Positions 46,457 to 54,144 of a stretch of DNA of 64,000 nt are shown here, one piece after another. The position numbers and the translations under genes were made by a program. Source of the stretch: Flavobacterium yafengii (lineage in GTDB: Bacteria; Bacteroidota; Bacteroidia; Flavobacteriales; Flavobacteriaceae); assembly GCF_030010375.1 (NCBI RefSeq), contig NZ_JASCRY010000001.1, positions 1,426,001 through 1,490,000 of the forward strand, read 5' to 3'. The notes below the pieces were generated by a model, which was given only the letters and a program-made list of their open reading frames with translations, was not told where the DNA came from and ran no database searches. Numbering within the stretch: the stretch's first letter is position 1; every line of letters begins with the position of its first letter.

Positions 46457-48169
46457 CAGTCTGTGAAAAAACCTCTGTTGTATTATTCTCAAATATAACA
46501 AAAAACTGGTGTAAAAAGAAGATTTTTCGTATTTTTAAGCATGCAACATATCACAGGAATATCCCGTCAACAACTGCGTATTTCTAGTTTAGAAGACGCT
46601 ATAGCTCCCGATAACCAGGTGCGATTTATAGATGCCTTTGTCGGATATATAGACCTCTATAAACTCGATTTTGCTGTAAAAACGATCAAGACTGAAGGTC
46701 GCCCGAGTTTTAACAGTAAAGTGTTTCTAAAGATCTATTTATACGGGTATCTCAACGGAGTTAGAAGTGCTCGAGATCTAGAAAAGGAATGTATTAGAAA
46801 CATGGAAATGCAATGGCTTTTAGAAGCTATTGTTCCTAATTACCACAGCATATCCGATTTTAGAAAAAACAATCCTGTTGCCTTGAAAAAGCTATTCAAA
46901 CTCTTTGTTTTGTTCCTTAAAGATGCGGATTTGATAGGATGCGAAACTATTGCTATCGACGGTACCAAAAGCCGATCGCACAATAGTAAAAAAGCCAATT
47001 TCAATCAAAAGAAAATCGACAAACACCTTGAATATATTGAAGACAAAACCCAAGAATACTTAACAGCTTTGGAAGAAAATGATGTTAAAGAAAGTCCAGC
47101 TAAAATCCAAAATATCCAACAAAAGATAGACCGACTAAAAGGGAATAAATTACGCTATGAATCGCTGGAAGAAAAGCTAAAACAAAGCGGCGAGCCTCAA
47201 ATAAGTACTACCGATAGCGATGCCAGAGCCTTATTAGTGCAAGGACAAGTAGTTGAAATCTCATTCAATCTCCAAGCCGCAGTCGATGCCAAACACAATC
47301 TTGTGGTAGCCACGCACACTATCAACAAGAATGACCGCAGTGCCTTGTCAGCCATTGCCATAGAAGCCAAAGAGAATCTAGGTATAGAAACCTATACCGC
47401 ACTGGTGGACAAAGGATATCATAATGGCAAACAAATAGAAATCTGCAAACAAGCCAACATCACTACCATTGTAGCACAACCAGAACAAGGAAAAAGTAAC
47501 GAAAACGGTACGACCAAGGATTATTTAGTAGCCCAATTTCAGTACAATCAAGACACCGATACCTATACCTGCCCACAAAGCGAAACATTAAAAACTACGG
47601 GCAGTTGGCATAAGAAAACTACAGATAGAGACAGCTATAATTTTAAAAAATACCGAACCCTAAAATGCAAAGCATGTCCCGTAAAACATTTATGCACTAG
47701 TAGAGCAGGTGGGAGAGAAATCGACCGAAGCCAATATGCCGATGCCGTAGAAGAAAACAACAAGCGGTATCGTGAAAACCCACAGCTCTACCGCAAGAGG
47801 CAAGAAATCAACGAGCACATTTTTGGGACTATTAAACGCCAATGGGGCTACAATCACACCAATTTAACGGGACTAGAAAAAGTAAATGGGGAACACAGCC
47901 TGATTATGCTGGTGTATAACATCAAACGCAGTATCAATATTTTGGGCGTTCCCGATTTGATTGCCAAACTCAAAAAATGGAACTCACCTTACAAGGCAAA
48001 AGTCTTGTTTTTGCTAAAAACGAAGTATATAAAGCTGCAATTAGACTTCATTTTTTATCAAAGTAAATTTGCAGCCTAAAAAAAGCGACTTCTTAAAAGG
48101 CCTTATTTGAATTGTAGAGTCGTAAAATTTGAAGATTATATTAGAAAAAAGAGGTTTTTTCACAGCCTG
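46457..48169 (+). mobile_element. IS1182-like insertion sequence (complete)
   Basis: A 1713-bp element with 20-bp terminal inverted repeats: CAGTCTGTGAAAAAACCTCT at the left and, reversed, CAGGCTGTGAAAAAACCTCT at the right (one mismatch). The 4-bp sequence ACGT flanks it on both sides (46453-46456 and 48170-48173) as target duplication. It contains one intact transposase gene. Removing the element and one ACGT joins an attC-like palindrome. Confidence 0.9.
46541..48079 (+). CDS. IS1182-family DDE transposase
   Basis: A 512-residue transposase. The N-terminal part (FIDAFVGYIDLYKLDFAVK, GRPSFNSKVFLKIYLYGYLN) is the DUF772-type helical domain. The catalytic part carries TIAIDGTKSRSHNS (first Asp), TALVDKGYHNG (second Asp) and QEINEHIFGTIKRQWGY (Glu). 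A zinc-like cluster of Cys (YTCPQSE, CKACPVKHLC) lies between. A coiled coil (about 160-220) interrupts the core. Length and intact frame suggest an active element. It lies between terminal inverted repeats with a 4-bp target duplication. Confidence 0.92.
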   Translation: MQHITGISRQQLRISSLEDAIAPDNQVRFIDAFVGYIDLYKLDFAVKTIKTEGRPSFNSKVFLKIYLYGYLNGVRSARDLEKECIRNMEMQWLLEAIVPNYHSISDFRKNNPVALKKLFKLFVLFLKDADLIGCETIAIDGTKSRSHNSKKANFNQKKIDKHLEYIEDKTQEYLTALEENDVKESPAKIQNIQQKIDRLKGNKLRYESLEEKLKQSGEPQISTTDSDARALLVQGQVVEISFNLQAAVDAKHNLVVATHTINKNDRSALSAIAIEAKENLGIETYTALVDKGYHNGKQIEICKQANITTIVAQPEQGKSNENGTTKDYLVAQFQYNQDTDTYTCPQSETLKTTGSWHKKTTDRDSYNFKKYRTLKCKACPVKHLCTSRAGGREIDRSQYADAVEENNKRYRENPQLYRKRQEINEHIFGTIKRQWGYNHTNLTGLEKVNGEHSLIMLVYNIKRSINILGVPDLIAKLKKWNSPYKAKVLFLLKTKYIKLQLDFIFYQSKFAA

Positions 48170-48173
48170 ACGT

Positions 48174-48300
48174 TCCCGCGCTACAAGCAGTTTGGGACTA
48201 AATTAAGCCCATTCTTCGGATTTGCCAAATCTTCCAAATACAAAACCAATTTCAAATTAAGCCTAATACCCAAATTGCTTGTAGCGTGTGTTGGGCGTTC
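48174..48300 (-). repeat. attC-like site, interrupted by the IS element
   Basis: The arms CGCTACAAGCAGTTTGGG (48179-48196) and CCCAAATTGCTTGTAGCG (48269-48286) pair with one mismatch over 18 bp. Outside the right arm lies GTTGGGC (48290-48296), a perfect GTTRRRY core. Outside the left arm, if the IS is removed, CCGCTAACGTT is restored, carrying the AAC of the partner core. On the minus strand the site follows the stop of the 158-residue gene by about 9 bp, as attC follows a cassette gene. Confidence 0.55.
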
Positions 48301-48304
48301 GGTT

Positions 48305-48781
48305 TTATAGTACTCTATTTTCTGTTTTAGCTTTTTTATCTAAATAATTCCCAACAAATAGTCCAATAATCATCCCAATTGGCATCCCAATTAACAAGCT
48401 TAAACCTATTTTACCAATTGCAACACCAAAAGGCAAACCAAATGGTATTCCTAAAGGAATTCCCATTAGCATGTAACGTTTCCTAAATCTACCTTTTTTG
48501 ATAAAATTAAATTTTTCTTCTATATAGGTTTGTAAATTAGTTATTTCATTTAGATGTTTAGTGTTGTAACTTATTCTATTTTCTCCAATTTTTTTCGGCA
48601 TTTCATTTACAACATATTCTATTTTAGATTTCAGCTCTTCAGTTTCATCAATAGTACTGCTGTCAATTTGTGCAAGTAAATTGTTTATGTATTCCACGCT
48701 TACATTTTCTCGTTCCTGAATTGAATAACTCTCAGTTTTGGTTTTTAAAGCTTCTTTTATTTCTTCTGCCCACTTTGTCAT
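48305..48781 (-). CDS. Hypothetical membrane protein, possible gene cassette
   Basis: A 158-residue protein. The first 100 residues are charged and helical (MTKWAEEIKEALKTKTESYS...). The last part is a Gly/Pro-rich hydrophobic hairpin of two membrane segments (LMGIPLGIPFGLPFGVAIGK and GLSLLIGMPIGMIIGLFVGN) with a basic end. I do not recognise it; similar Gly-rich hairpins occur in several small membrane proteins. On the minus strand it is bracketed by GTTGGGC/GCCCAAC core sequences at 48847-48841 upstream and 48296-48290 downstream, filling the space between them as a cassette gene does. Confidence 0.65.
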   Translation of the reverse strand: MTKWAEEIKEALKTKTESYSIQERENVSVEYINNLLAQIDSSTIDETEELKSKIEYVVNEMPKKIGENRISYNTKHLNEITNLQTYIEEKFNFIKKGRFRKRYMLMGIPLGIPFGLPFGVAIGKIGLSLLIGMPIGMIIGLFVGNYLDKKAKTENRVL

Positions 48782-49035
48782 ATTTGTTTCTTCTTATTTT
48801 TAATTTTATTCTTGTGTTATCCACGCTCGGCCAAACTGACGCCCAACTAGTATATAGGCGCTACAAAATAGCGCATATACATCTCATTTTGGGTGGATAG
48901 GCGCTACTGCGTAGCGTATTACTTTCAAATATACACTTTAATTATTATCTTACAAATCATCAAATGGACTTTTTATTTCTTGGGTCTTTTTGAATTTAGA
49001 GAGGACTATTTTAGTTGTCTTTACCGCTTTTTTGC
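48782..49035. other. Spacer with hairpins and a core-like sequence
   Basis: GCCCAAC at 48841-48847 fits the RYYYAAC core. Two hairpins follow, GGCGCTACAAAATAGCGC and GGCGCTACTGCGTAGCG, both opened by ATAGGCGCTAC (48854 and 48897). They repeat each other rather than pairing, so this is not a clean attC site. No gene. Confidence 0.4.
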
Positions 49036-49127
49036 GTGAGGGATAAAAGTGGAAATCCTTTTATGAAGCGCAGCGGAATAAAAGATTGCAACGGATAGCC
49101 CGACCCGTTTTTTAGCGGGTCACGCCC
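49036..49127 (+). repeat. Dispersed structured repeat, divergent relative (copy 5)
   Basis: GTGAGGGATAAAAGTGGAAA opens the element, GCAACGGATAGCCCGACCCG follows after a spacer, and a hairpin (ACCCGTTTTTTAGCGGGT) closes it, then CACGCCC. The order of blocks (GAT, AAGTGGAAATCC, spacer, CGGA-AGCCC) parallels the other four copies, but the sequence differs enough that kinship is uncertain. Confidence 0.5.
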
Positions 49128-49270
49128 AAATTGTGAATTTTAGAATCAGTAGCAGTATTTGTTTGGCACTAATTTTTAAATAAAAAAGGTAGTGGACTTT
49201 GCGAAAAACTTTGCGAACTTTGCGGTCAAATAATACGATATAAAATGAGGATAACGTAAACTGGAAATAA

Positions 49271-49423
49271 ACACCGGTAGCGTTGTACGAATTGCATATT
49301 CCTTTAAAAAATAAATATAAACTACGTATGAAATCGCCATGACAACATTTGTCGCAAACACCAATGAAGATCTGGCGATACCATATTCCATTAAAAAACA
49401 AATATTATCTACATATGAAAATA
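49271..49423 (+). repeat. Imperfect 65-bp direct repeat at the 5' end of the next gene
   Basis: Copies at 49271-49335 and 49359-49423. Both read, in one frame, H-I-P-L-K-N-K-Y-x-L-x-M-K, although several codons differ at silent positions. The first copy ends in a stop (ATGAAATCGCCATGA). The second leads into the 146-residue gene. Confidence 0.6.
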
Positions 49424-49855
49424 AATCCAAAAAACGGAATTGACAAGCTCATTTTCGGAATGAAACAAAATGATGTTACCGCTATTTACGGTAAACCGGA
49501 CAGGAATTACAAGGACGAAGATGATAATGTGATTTTTGCCTACAACAAACTAAAAATGCGTTTGACTTTCTATGTTGAGGAAGATTTTAAATTGGGTTAT
49601 ATTGTGGCATCTAGCCCGGAACTGGATTTGTTTGGGAATAAAATAATCAATAGAAAAATTAGTGAGGTCAAAAAAGATTTGGCTGTCAAAGGAATCACTA
49701 AATTTACTCAGGAAGAATTTGACACGTTCGAAAACTATTTCAATGAGGAAAACTGGATTATTTTTCAAACAGAATTTGATGAGGTTGTAAAATTTGAGAT
49801 TGGTGCGATTATCAATCAAAAAGATGAATTTGACTGGAAATTCGGAAAGAAATAA
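49415..49855 (+). CDS. Hypothetical cytoplasmic protein
   Basis: A 146-residue acidic protein from the ATG at 49415 (MKINPKNGIDKLIFGMKQND). Starts at 49349 or 49364 would add up to 22 residues that include the duplicated HIPLKNKY segment, and I cannot exclude them. The pattern (FGMKQNDVTAIYGKPD...LRLTFY-like strands, LGYIVASSPELDLFG) resembles small immunity-type or SMI1-like proteins: F-G-M-x-x-x-D-V is a common opening of such folds. No partner toxin is visible nearby. Function unknown. A hairpin terminator follows. Confidence 0.7.
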   Translation: MKINPKNGIDKLIFGMKQNDVTAIYGKPDRNYKDEDDNVIFAYNKLKMRLTFYVEEDFKLGYIVASSPELDLFGNKIINRKISEVKKDLAVKGITKFTQEEFDTFENYFNEENWIIFQTEFDEVVKFEIGAIINQKDEFDWKFGKK

Positions 49856-49940
49856 TAGAAAAATGGAACGCTGATGGAGAGGTTAATCATCAATTTCCAT
49901 TGGTCTAATCTGTACTTTTTAGCAAATAAATTATAAAAAG

Positions 49941-49977
49941 AAACCCGATAGATTTTGAAGTCTGTCGGGTTTTTTAT
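49941..49977 (+). terminator. Terminator (both directions possible)
   Basis: AACCCGATAGA pairs with TCTGTCGGGTT (one G-T pair), then six T. It lies between converging genes. Confidence 0.85.
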
Positions 49978-49994
49978 TTGTGTTTTTTTGAAAT

Positions 49995-51236
49995 TTATTG
50001 TTTTGGAGTTGCTTGTTTTTCCAACATTTCCAATTCAAAAACAAGTGTTGTATTAGGCGGAATAACGCTGCCGGCACCTCTTTCTCCATACGCCAGATTT
50101 GACGGGATGAAGACTACTGCTTTGTCTCCAAAGGACATGTTCTCTAAACCTTCAATAAATCCCGGAATCATACCGTCTTTTTTTCCTGCTTCAAAAGGGA
50201 ATGCTTGGTATCCGTTTTGTGTGGCTCGGTTTGCATCAAATTTTCCGTAGCTTTTACAAACTTCTTCATAACTGCTGTCAAATAGCGTTCCATCCTCAAA
50301 ATAACCGGCATAGTGGAAATAAAACGTCGTTCCGTTAGCAGGTTTTACGCCTGTTCCTTTTTGTGTTATTTTGTATGCTAATCCTGTTGGAGTAGTTGTT
50401 GCTGTCGCTTTTGTAGTGGCTAAATACGCTTTTTTTGCAGCTATAACTGGACCGTATTTTTCAGTGTATACTTTTTTGGCTTCGGCTTCAATTGCGGCTT
50501 GTTTTGCTTTGTTTTCAGCGTTGATTGCATCCTGTTTCTTTTGGTCTTCGGATTTATTGTTGAAATAATCGGAGAACACTTTTGGGGCATCAAATTTTTT
50601 GGCTAAAACGCCTTTCCTTATGATGGTAATTTTAGTAATCACATCATTTACAGCAATGGAGTTCACCACATTCATTCCCCCAGTAACATGACCAAAAACA
50701 GTATGTTTACCGTCTAACCAAGGTGTTTCTTTATGAGTAATGAAAAACTGGCTTCCATTTGTAGTTGGTCCGGAATTAGCCATAGAAAGCATGCCGGGTT
50801 TGTTGTGTTTTAAGTCGGTAATTTCATCCTTGAACGCATAACCAGGTCCACCAGACCCATTTTCAGAAGGATCTCCTCCTTGAATCATAAAGTCTTTAAT
50901 CACACGGTGAAATTTTAAACCATCAAAGAAAGGTTTTCCTTTTAGTTTTTCATTGGTTACAAAAGTATTTTTACCTTCAGCAAGTGCGATGAAGTTAGCT
51001 ACGGTTACCGGAGTTTTTTTGTATTCTAATTCAAGAACAATATCTCCTTTGTTTGTGGAAATTGTTGCAAAAATCCCTTCGATTACTGCAGGTGCTTTTA
51101 CTACTGGTTTCACTGCTGGTTTCACAGCAGCTTTTACTGTTGTCACAGGTTTTTTTACCGGTACAGTTTTCTTTGTAGTTTGAGAATGCACGTTTAACAT
51201 TCCCACAAATAATAAAAACAGAATTTTAAATTTCAT
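49995..51236 (-). CDS. Exported cyclophilin-FKBP fusion peptidyl-prolyl isomerase
   Basis: A 413-residue foldase that catalyses cis-trans change at proline bonds of exported proteins. Signal peptide [19 protein letters not shown], then a Lys/Pro/Val-rich linker (about 20-52). A cyclophilin domain at about 55-215 contains [40 protein letters not shown] and HTVFGHV. A charged helical linker (about 220-270) leads to an FKBP domain (about 280-408) with [20 protein letters not shown] and [20 protein letters not shown]. It is adjacent to a paralogue with the same layout and to gldI, on one strand with short gaps, so a foldase operon is likely. Confidence 0.93.
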   Translation of the reverse strand: MKFKILFLLFVGMLNVHSQTTKKTVPVKKPVTTVKAAVKPAVKPVVKAPAVIEGIFATISTNKGDIVLELEYKKTPVTVANFIALAEGKNTFVTNEKLKGKPFFDGLKFHRVIKDFMIQGGDPSENGSGGPGYAFKDEITDLKHNKPGMLSMANSGPTTNGSQFFITHKETPWLDGKHTVFGHVTGGMNVVNSIAVNDVITKITIIRKGVLAKKFDAPKVFSDYFNNKSEDQKKQDAINAENKAKQAAIEAEAKKVYTEKYGPVIAAKKAYLATTKATATTTPTGLAYKITQKGTGVKPANGTTFYFHYAGYFEDGTLFDSSYEEVCKSYGKFDANRATQNGYQAFPFEAGKKDGMIPGFIEGLENMSFGDKAVVFIPSNLAYGERGAGSVIPPNTTLVFELEMLEKQATPKQ

Positions 51237-51271
51237 TTTTTAAATATTTAAGGTCTAACTTTTTTAATCGG

Positions 51272-52399
51272 TTATTGTTGAGGCATTGTTTCCAATAATT
51301 CAATTTCGAAAATGATATTGGCACCTGGTGGAATTACGCCTCCGGCTCCAGCTTCACCATATCCTAATCGAGATGGAATAAAAAGTACAGCTTTGTCTCC
51401 AAAAGATAATTGCTCTAATCCTTCAATAAAACCAGGAATCATGCCATCTTTTCTTCCGCTTTGGAAAGGGATGGGTTGGTACCCGTTTTGAGCGGCTCTG
51501 TTTTCATCGTATTTTCCAAAAGTTTTAGAAACACTTTCAATACTAGCGTCAAATAATTCTCCGTCTTCCAGAAAACCGGCGTAGTGTATGAAAACATTAG
51601 TGCCATTTGCAGGTTTTTTACCGCCACCTTTCTTTGTGATTACATATTGCAATCCTGTAGGTGTTTTAGTTACTTTGGCTTTTAAAGTAGCAAAATAAGC
51701 GATTTTTTGTTCACGAACTTCTTTGTATTTAGCGTCGTAAATTTTTTTGTTTTCAGCATCAATGGCTGCTTTTTTCTTTTGATTTTCAGATTCTACTGAA
51801 AAATAATCGTTGAATGTTTTTACCGCATTAAACTTTTTGGCAGCTTCACCATTTCTGATGATGGTAACTTTAGTGATGTAGTCATTTTGTACAATCTTGT
51901 TCACAACATCCATTCCTTTTTCGACAACATGACCAAAAATAGTATGCTTTCCGTCCAACCACGGTGTTGCAATATGCGTGATGAAAAACTGGCTGCTATT
52001 TGTTGTAGGTCCGTTGTTGGCCATAGCCAAAACACCAGCTTTGTCAAATCTTAAATCTGAAAACTCGTCTTTAAATTTATAACCGGTATCTCCTGAACCT
52101 GTACCTAAAGGATCTCCCGTTTGAATCATGAATTCCGGAATTACTCTGTGAAATTTTAATCCGTCAAAAAATGGTTTGCCTTTAAGTTTTTCATTGGTGA
52201 CAAATTCATTTTTTCCTTCGGCTAAAGCCACATAGTTGGCAACGGTTATAGGTGCTTTTTCGAAATCTAATTGTACAATTATTTCCCCTTTATTGGTTTC
52301 TATTTTAGCATATAAACCATCAGGAAGATTGTTGTGCTCTTCTTTACAAGAGTAAAATGAAGCAATAACTAGGAGTGCGAATAGGATCTTTTTTTTCAT
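51272..52399 (-). CDS. Lipoprotein cyclophilin-FKBP fusion peptidyl-prolyl isomerase
   Basis: A 375-residue paralogue of the next gene with the same two isomerase domains, but lipid-anchored: MKKKILFALLVIASFYSCKE gives a lipobox Cys at residue 18. The cyclophilin domain (about 30-190) has KFHRVIPEFMIQTGDPLG and GPTTNSSQFFITHIATPWLD. The FKBP domain (about 245-370) has IHYAGFLEDGELFDASIE and AVLFIPSRLGYGEAGAGGVI. The tandem arrangement implies gene duplication. It lies 35 bp upstream of the 413-residue paralogue and 14 bp downstream of gldI, so co-transcription is likely. Confidence 0.93.
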   Translation of the reverse strand: MKKKILFALLVIASFYSCKEEHNNLPDGLYAKIETNKGEIIVQLDFEKAPITVANYVALAEGKNEFVTNEKLKGKPFFDGLKFHRVIPEFMIQTGDPLGTGSGDTGYKFKDEFSDLRFDKAGVLAMANNGPTTNSSQFFITHIATPWLDGKHTIFGHVVEKGMDVVNKIVQNDYITKVTIIRNGEAAKKFNAVKTFNDYFSVESENQKKKAAIDAENKKIYDAKYKEVREQKIAYFATLKAKVTKTPTGLQYVITKKGGGKKPANGTNVFIHYAGFLEDGELFDASIESVSKTFGKYDENRAAQNGYQPIPFQSGRKDGMIPGFIEGLEQLSFGDKAVLFIPSRLGYGEAGAGGVIPPGANIIFEIELLETMPQQ

Positions 52400-52413
52400 T
52401 TCTAAATTTAATT

Positions 52414-53067
52414 TTATTGAGTTATAGTGTCTTTGGGTTTTAGTACGGCTTTGGTTTCTGGTTTGACTGGTGCAGGAATTACTTTTAGTTTGGCTTCACT
52501 TTCTTTTTTATACACTGTTTCGGATTTAAAATCACGTAAAGTTACGGTACATATTAAAGGCTGATTGGTGCCAATTTTTTTATCGTCTCCATGATAACCA
52601 TATCCCATATTTGATGGGAAAAGAAAACTCACTTTTTCGTTTTTGCGCATTAATTTGATACCGTCACGCAATCCCATCATGATGTTTTGTTTGTCAACAT
52701 AATAGATTTGAGGTCTTAATTCCAATTCAGAATAGATAACAGCACCTTTTAAATCTTTTATTTCATAGTCAAAAAAAGCAACATCACCTTTTTTGGGAGT
52801 AAGGGAATCAATTTCATTTTTTGTCACATAAGTATACCAATATCCTTTTTTGGAAGCGATATATTTTACATTGGGATTGCTTTTGATTAAAGCCTCAATT
52901 TGAGTTTCTTCGTTGGCAACCAGTTTTTTATTACGCGCGATTGATTTCTTCATAAAGCTTCCAGAAGTCTGTGAAATAGGCTTTCTGGCATCCTGATGCT
53001 GTTTGCAGCTTGAAGCGAGTATGGATAAAAAGAACCCAAATGCGATTAACGTACTAAATTTTGACAT
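52414..53067 (-). CDS. gldI: Gliding motility-associated FKBP-type lipoprotein GldI
   Basis: A 217-residue lipoprotein peptidyl-prolyl isomerase that is required for gliding in Flavobacterium johnsoniae, presumably by folding envelope parts of the gliding/T9SS machinery. Signal with lipobox: GFFLSILASSCKQ. The FKBP domain (about 85-185) has GDVAFFDYEIKDLKGAVIYS, LRDGIKLMRKNEKVSFLFPS and MGYGYHGD. A low-complexity Lys/Pro tail follows. It overlaps no neighbour and sits 3 bp after the DHH phosphoesterase gene, a neighbourhood that I recall for gldI in related genomes. The role fits the T9SS cargo genes in this window. Confidence 0.9.
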   Translation of the reverse strand: MSKFSTLIAFGFFLSILASSCKQHQDARKPISQTSGSFMKKSIARNKKLVANEETQIEALIKSNPNVKYIASKKGYWYTYVTKNEIDSLTPKKGDVAFFDYEIKDLKGAVIYSELELRPQIYYVDKQNIMMGLRDGIKLMRKNEKVSFLFPSNMGYGYHGDDKKIGTNQPLICTVTLRDFKSETVYKKESEAKLKVIPAPVKPETKAVLKPKDTITQ

Positions 53068-53070
53068 CTA

Positions 53071-54075
53071 TTATATTTTTAGCGTTGGTACTAAATCTTC
53101 AAATTTTCGTATCGTTTCTTCCATAGATACTTCTGATTTTCCACCGGCAGCATTACGATGTCCACCACCATTGAAATGATCTCTGGCAAATTGATTGACA
53201 TCAAAATCGCCTTGTGAACGAAATGAAATCTTGATGATTTTTTCTTCTTTATTTTCGATAAATATAGCAGTAAAAACGATTCCTTTTATACTTAATCCGT
53301 AGTTTACAATTCCTTCGGTATCGCCTTTTACATAATCAAAAGAATTCAGTTCGTCTTGAGTAAGCGTCGTGTATGCAGTTTTGTGCTCCGTTAACACTTT
53401 CATGTTTTGAAGCGCTCTTCCCAATAATTGTAAACGTCCAAAAGAGCTGTTGTCAAATAATAAGGTTGGAATCTCCGTATTTTCGACACCTAAATCAATT
53501 AATTCTGCAATAATTCGATGGGTTGTTCCTGTTGTTTTTGGAAAACGAAAAGAACCTGAATCAGTAAGAATTCCGGTGTAAATACAAGTTCCTATAGTTT
53601 TATCAATGTCTTCTTTTTTTCCAAGAAATAAAATGAAGTTATAAATCATTTCACAAGTAGATCCAAACGAAGTGTCAGAATAGGTGAATGCGGCATAATC
53701 ATCTGGTTTTTGATGATGATCTATCATGATAAATGGCGCTTTTAACTTGGCTAAAACATGCTCCATTTCGCCGGTTCTGTGCAAAGCATTAAAGTCTAAG
53801 GTGAAAATAAGCTCCGCTTCTTCCAGAATTTTAGTACAGTTTTCTTTGTCTTTTTCGTATATTTTTACGGTTTCTGAGCCGGGCATCCACGCCAGAAAAT
53901 CAGGAAACTCATTGGGGGAAACCACCACAGGATGATGATTGTTTTTTAATAAAAAATGGTACAATCCTAAGGTAGAACCCATGGCATCACCATCAGGACC
54001 TCGGTGTGGGATTATGGCAATCTTTTTTGGAGTTGATAATAACAACTGTATCGCTTGAATGTCTTGTATTTTCAT
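53071..54075 (-). CDS. DHH-family phosphoesterase (NrnA-like)
   Basis: A 334-residue DHH/DHHA1 phosphoesterase of the NrnA (nano-RNase / pAp phosphatase) type, which degrades very short RNA or pAp. Motifs: IPHRGPDGDAMGS (first metal site), FTLDFNALHRTG, the DHH box IMIDHHQKPDD, TDSGSFRFPKT, and the DHHA1 loop FNGGGHRNAAGG near the C-terminus. Some relatives act on c-di-AMP products (GdpP/Pde2-like), so the exact substrate is open. It is the first gene of the minus-strand run that contains gldI and the two isomerases. Confidence 0.9.
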   Translation of the reverse strand: MKIQDIQAIQLLLSTPKKIAIIPHRGPDGDAMGSTLGLYHFLLKNNHHPVVVSPNEFPDFLAWMPGSETVKIYEKDKENCTKILEEAELIFTLDFNALHRTGEMEHVLAKLKAPFIMIDHHQKPDDYAAFTYSDTSFGSTCEMIYNFILFLGKKEDIDKTIGTCIYTGILTDSGSFRFPKTTGTTHRIIAELIDLGVENTEIPTLLFDNSSFGRLQLLGRALQNMKVLTEHKTAYTTLTQDELNSFDYVKGDTEGIVNYGLSIKGIVFTAIFIENKEEKIIKISFRSQGDFDVNQFARDHFNGGGHRNAAGGKSEVSMEETIRKFEDLVPTLKI

Positions 54076-54144
54076 AGATTGCGAAATTACATTTTTTTAA
54101 TGTAATGTTGAAATCATTTATGTAATTAACAAACTTTTACAATG

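Noticed and set aside
48841..48920. A second complete attC-like site upstream of the 158-residue gene
   Set aside because: The GCCCAAC core is present but the following hairpins are direct copies of each other instead of pairing arms, so the site as a whole is not supported.
49120..49430. Minus-strand open frames of 84-93 codons
   Set aside because: They cover the direct repeat and part of the downstream gene's 5' region and have no protein-like pattern or start signal.
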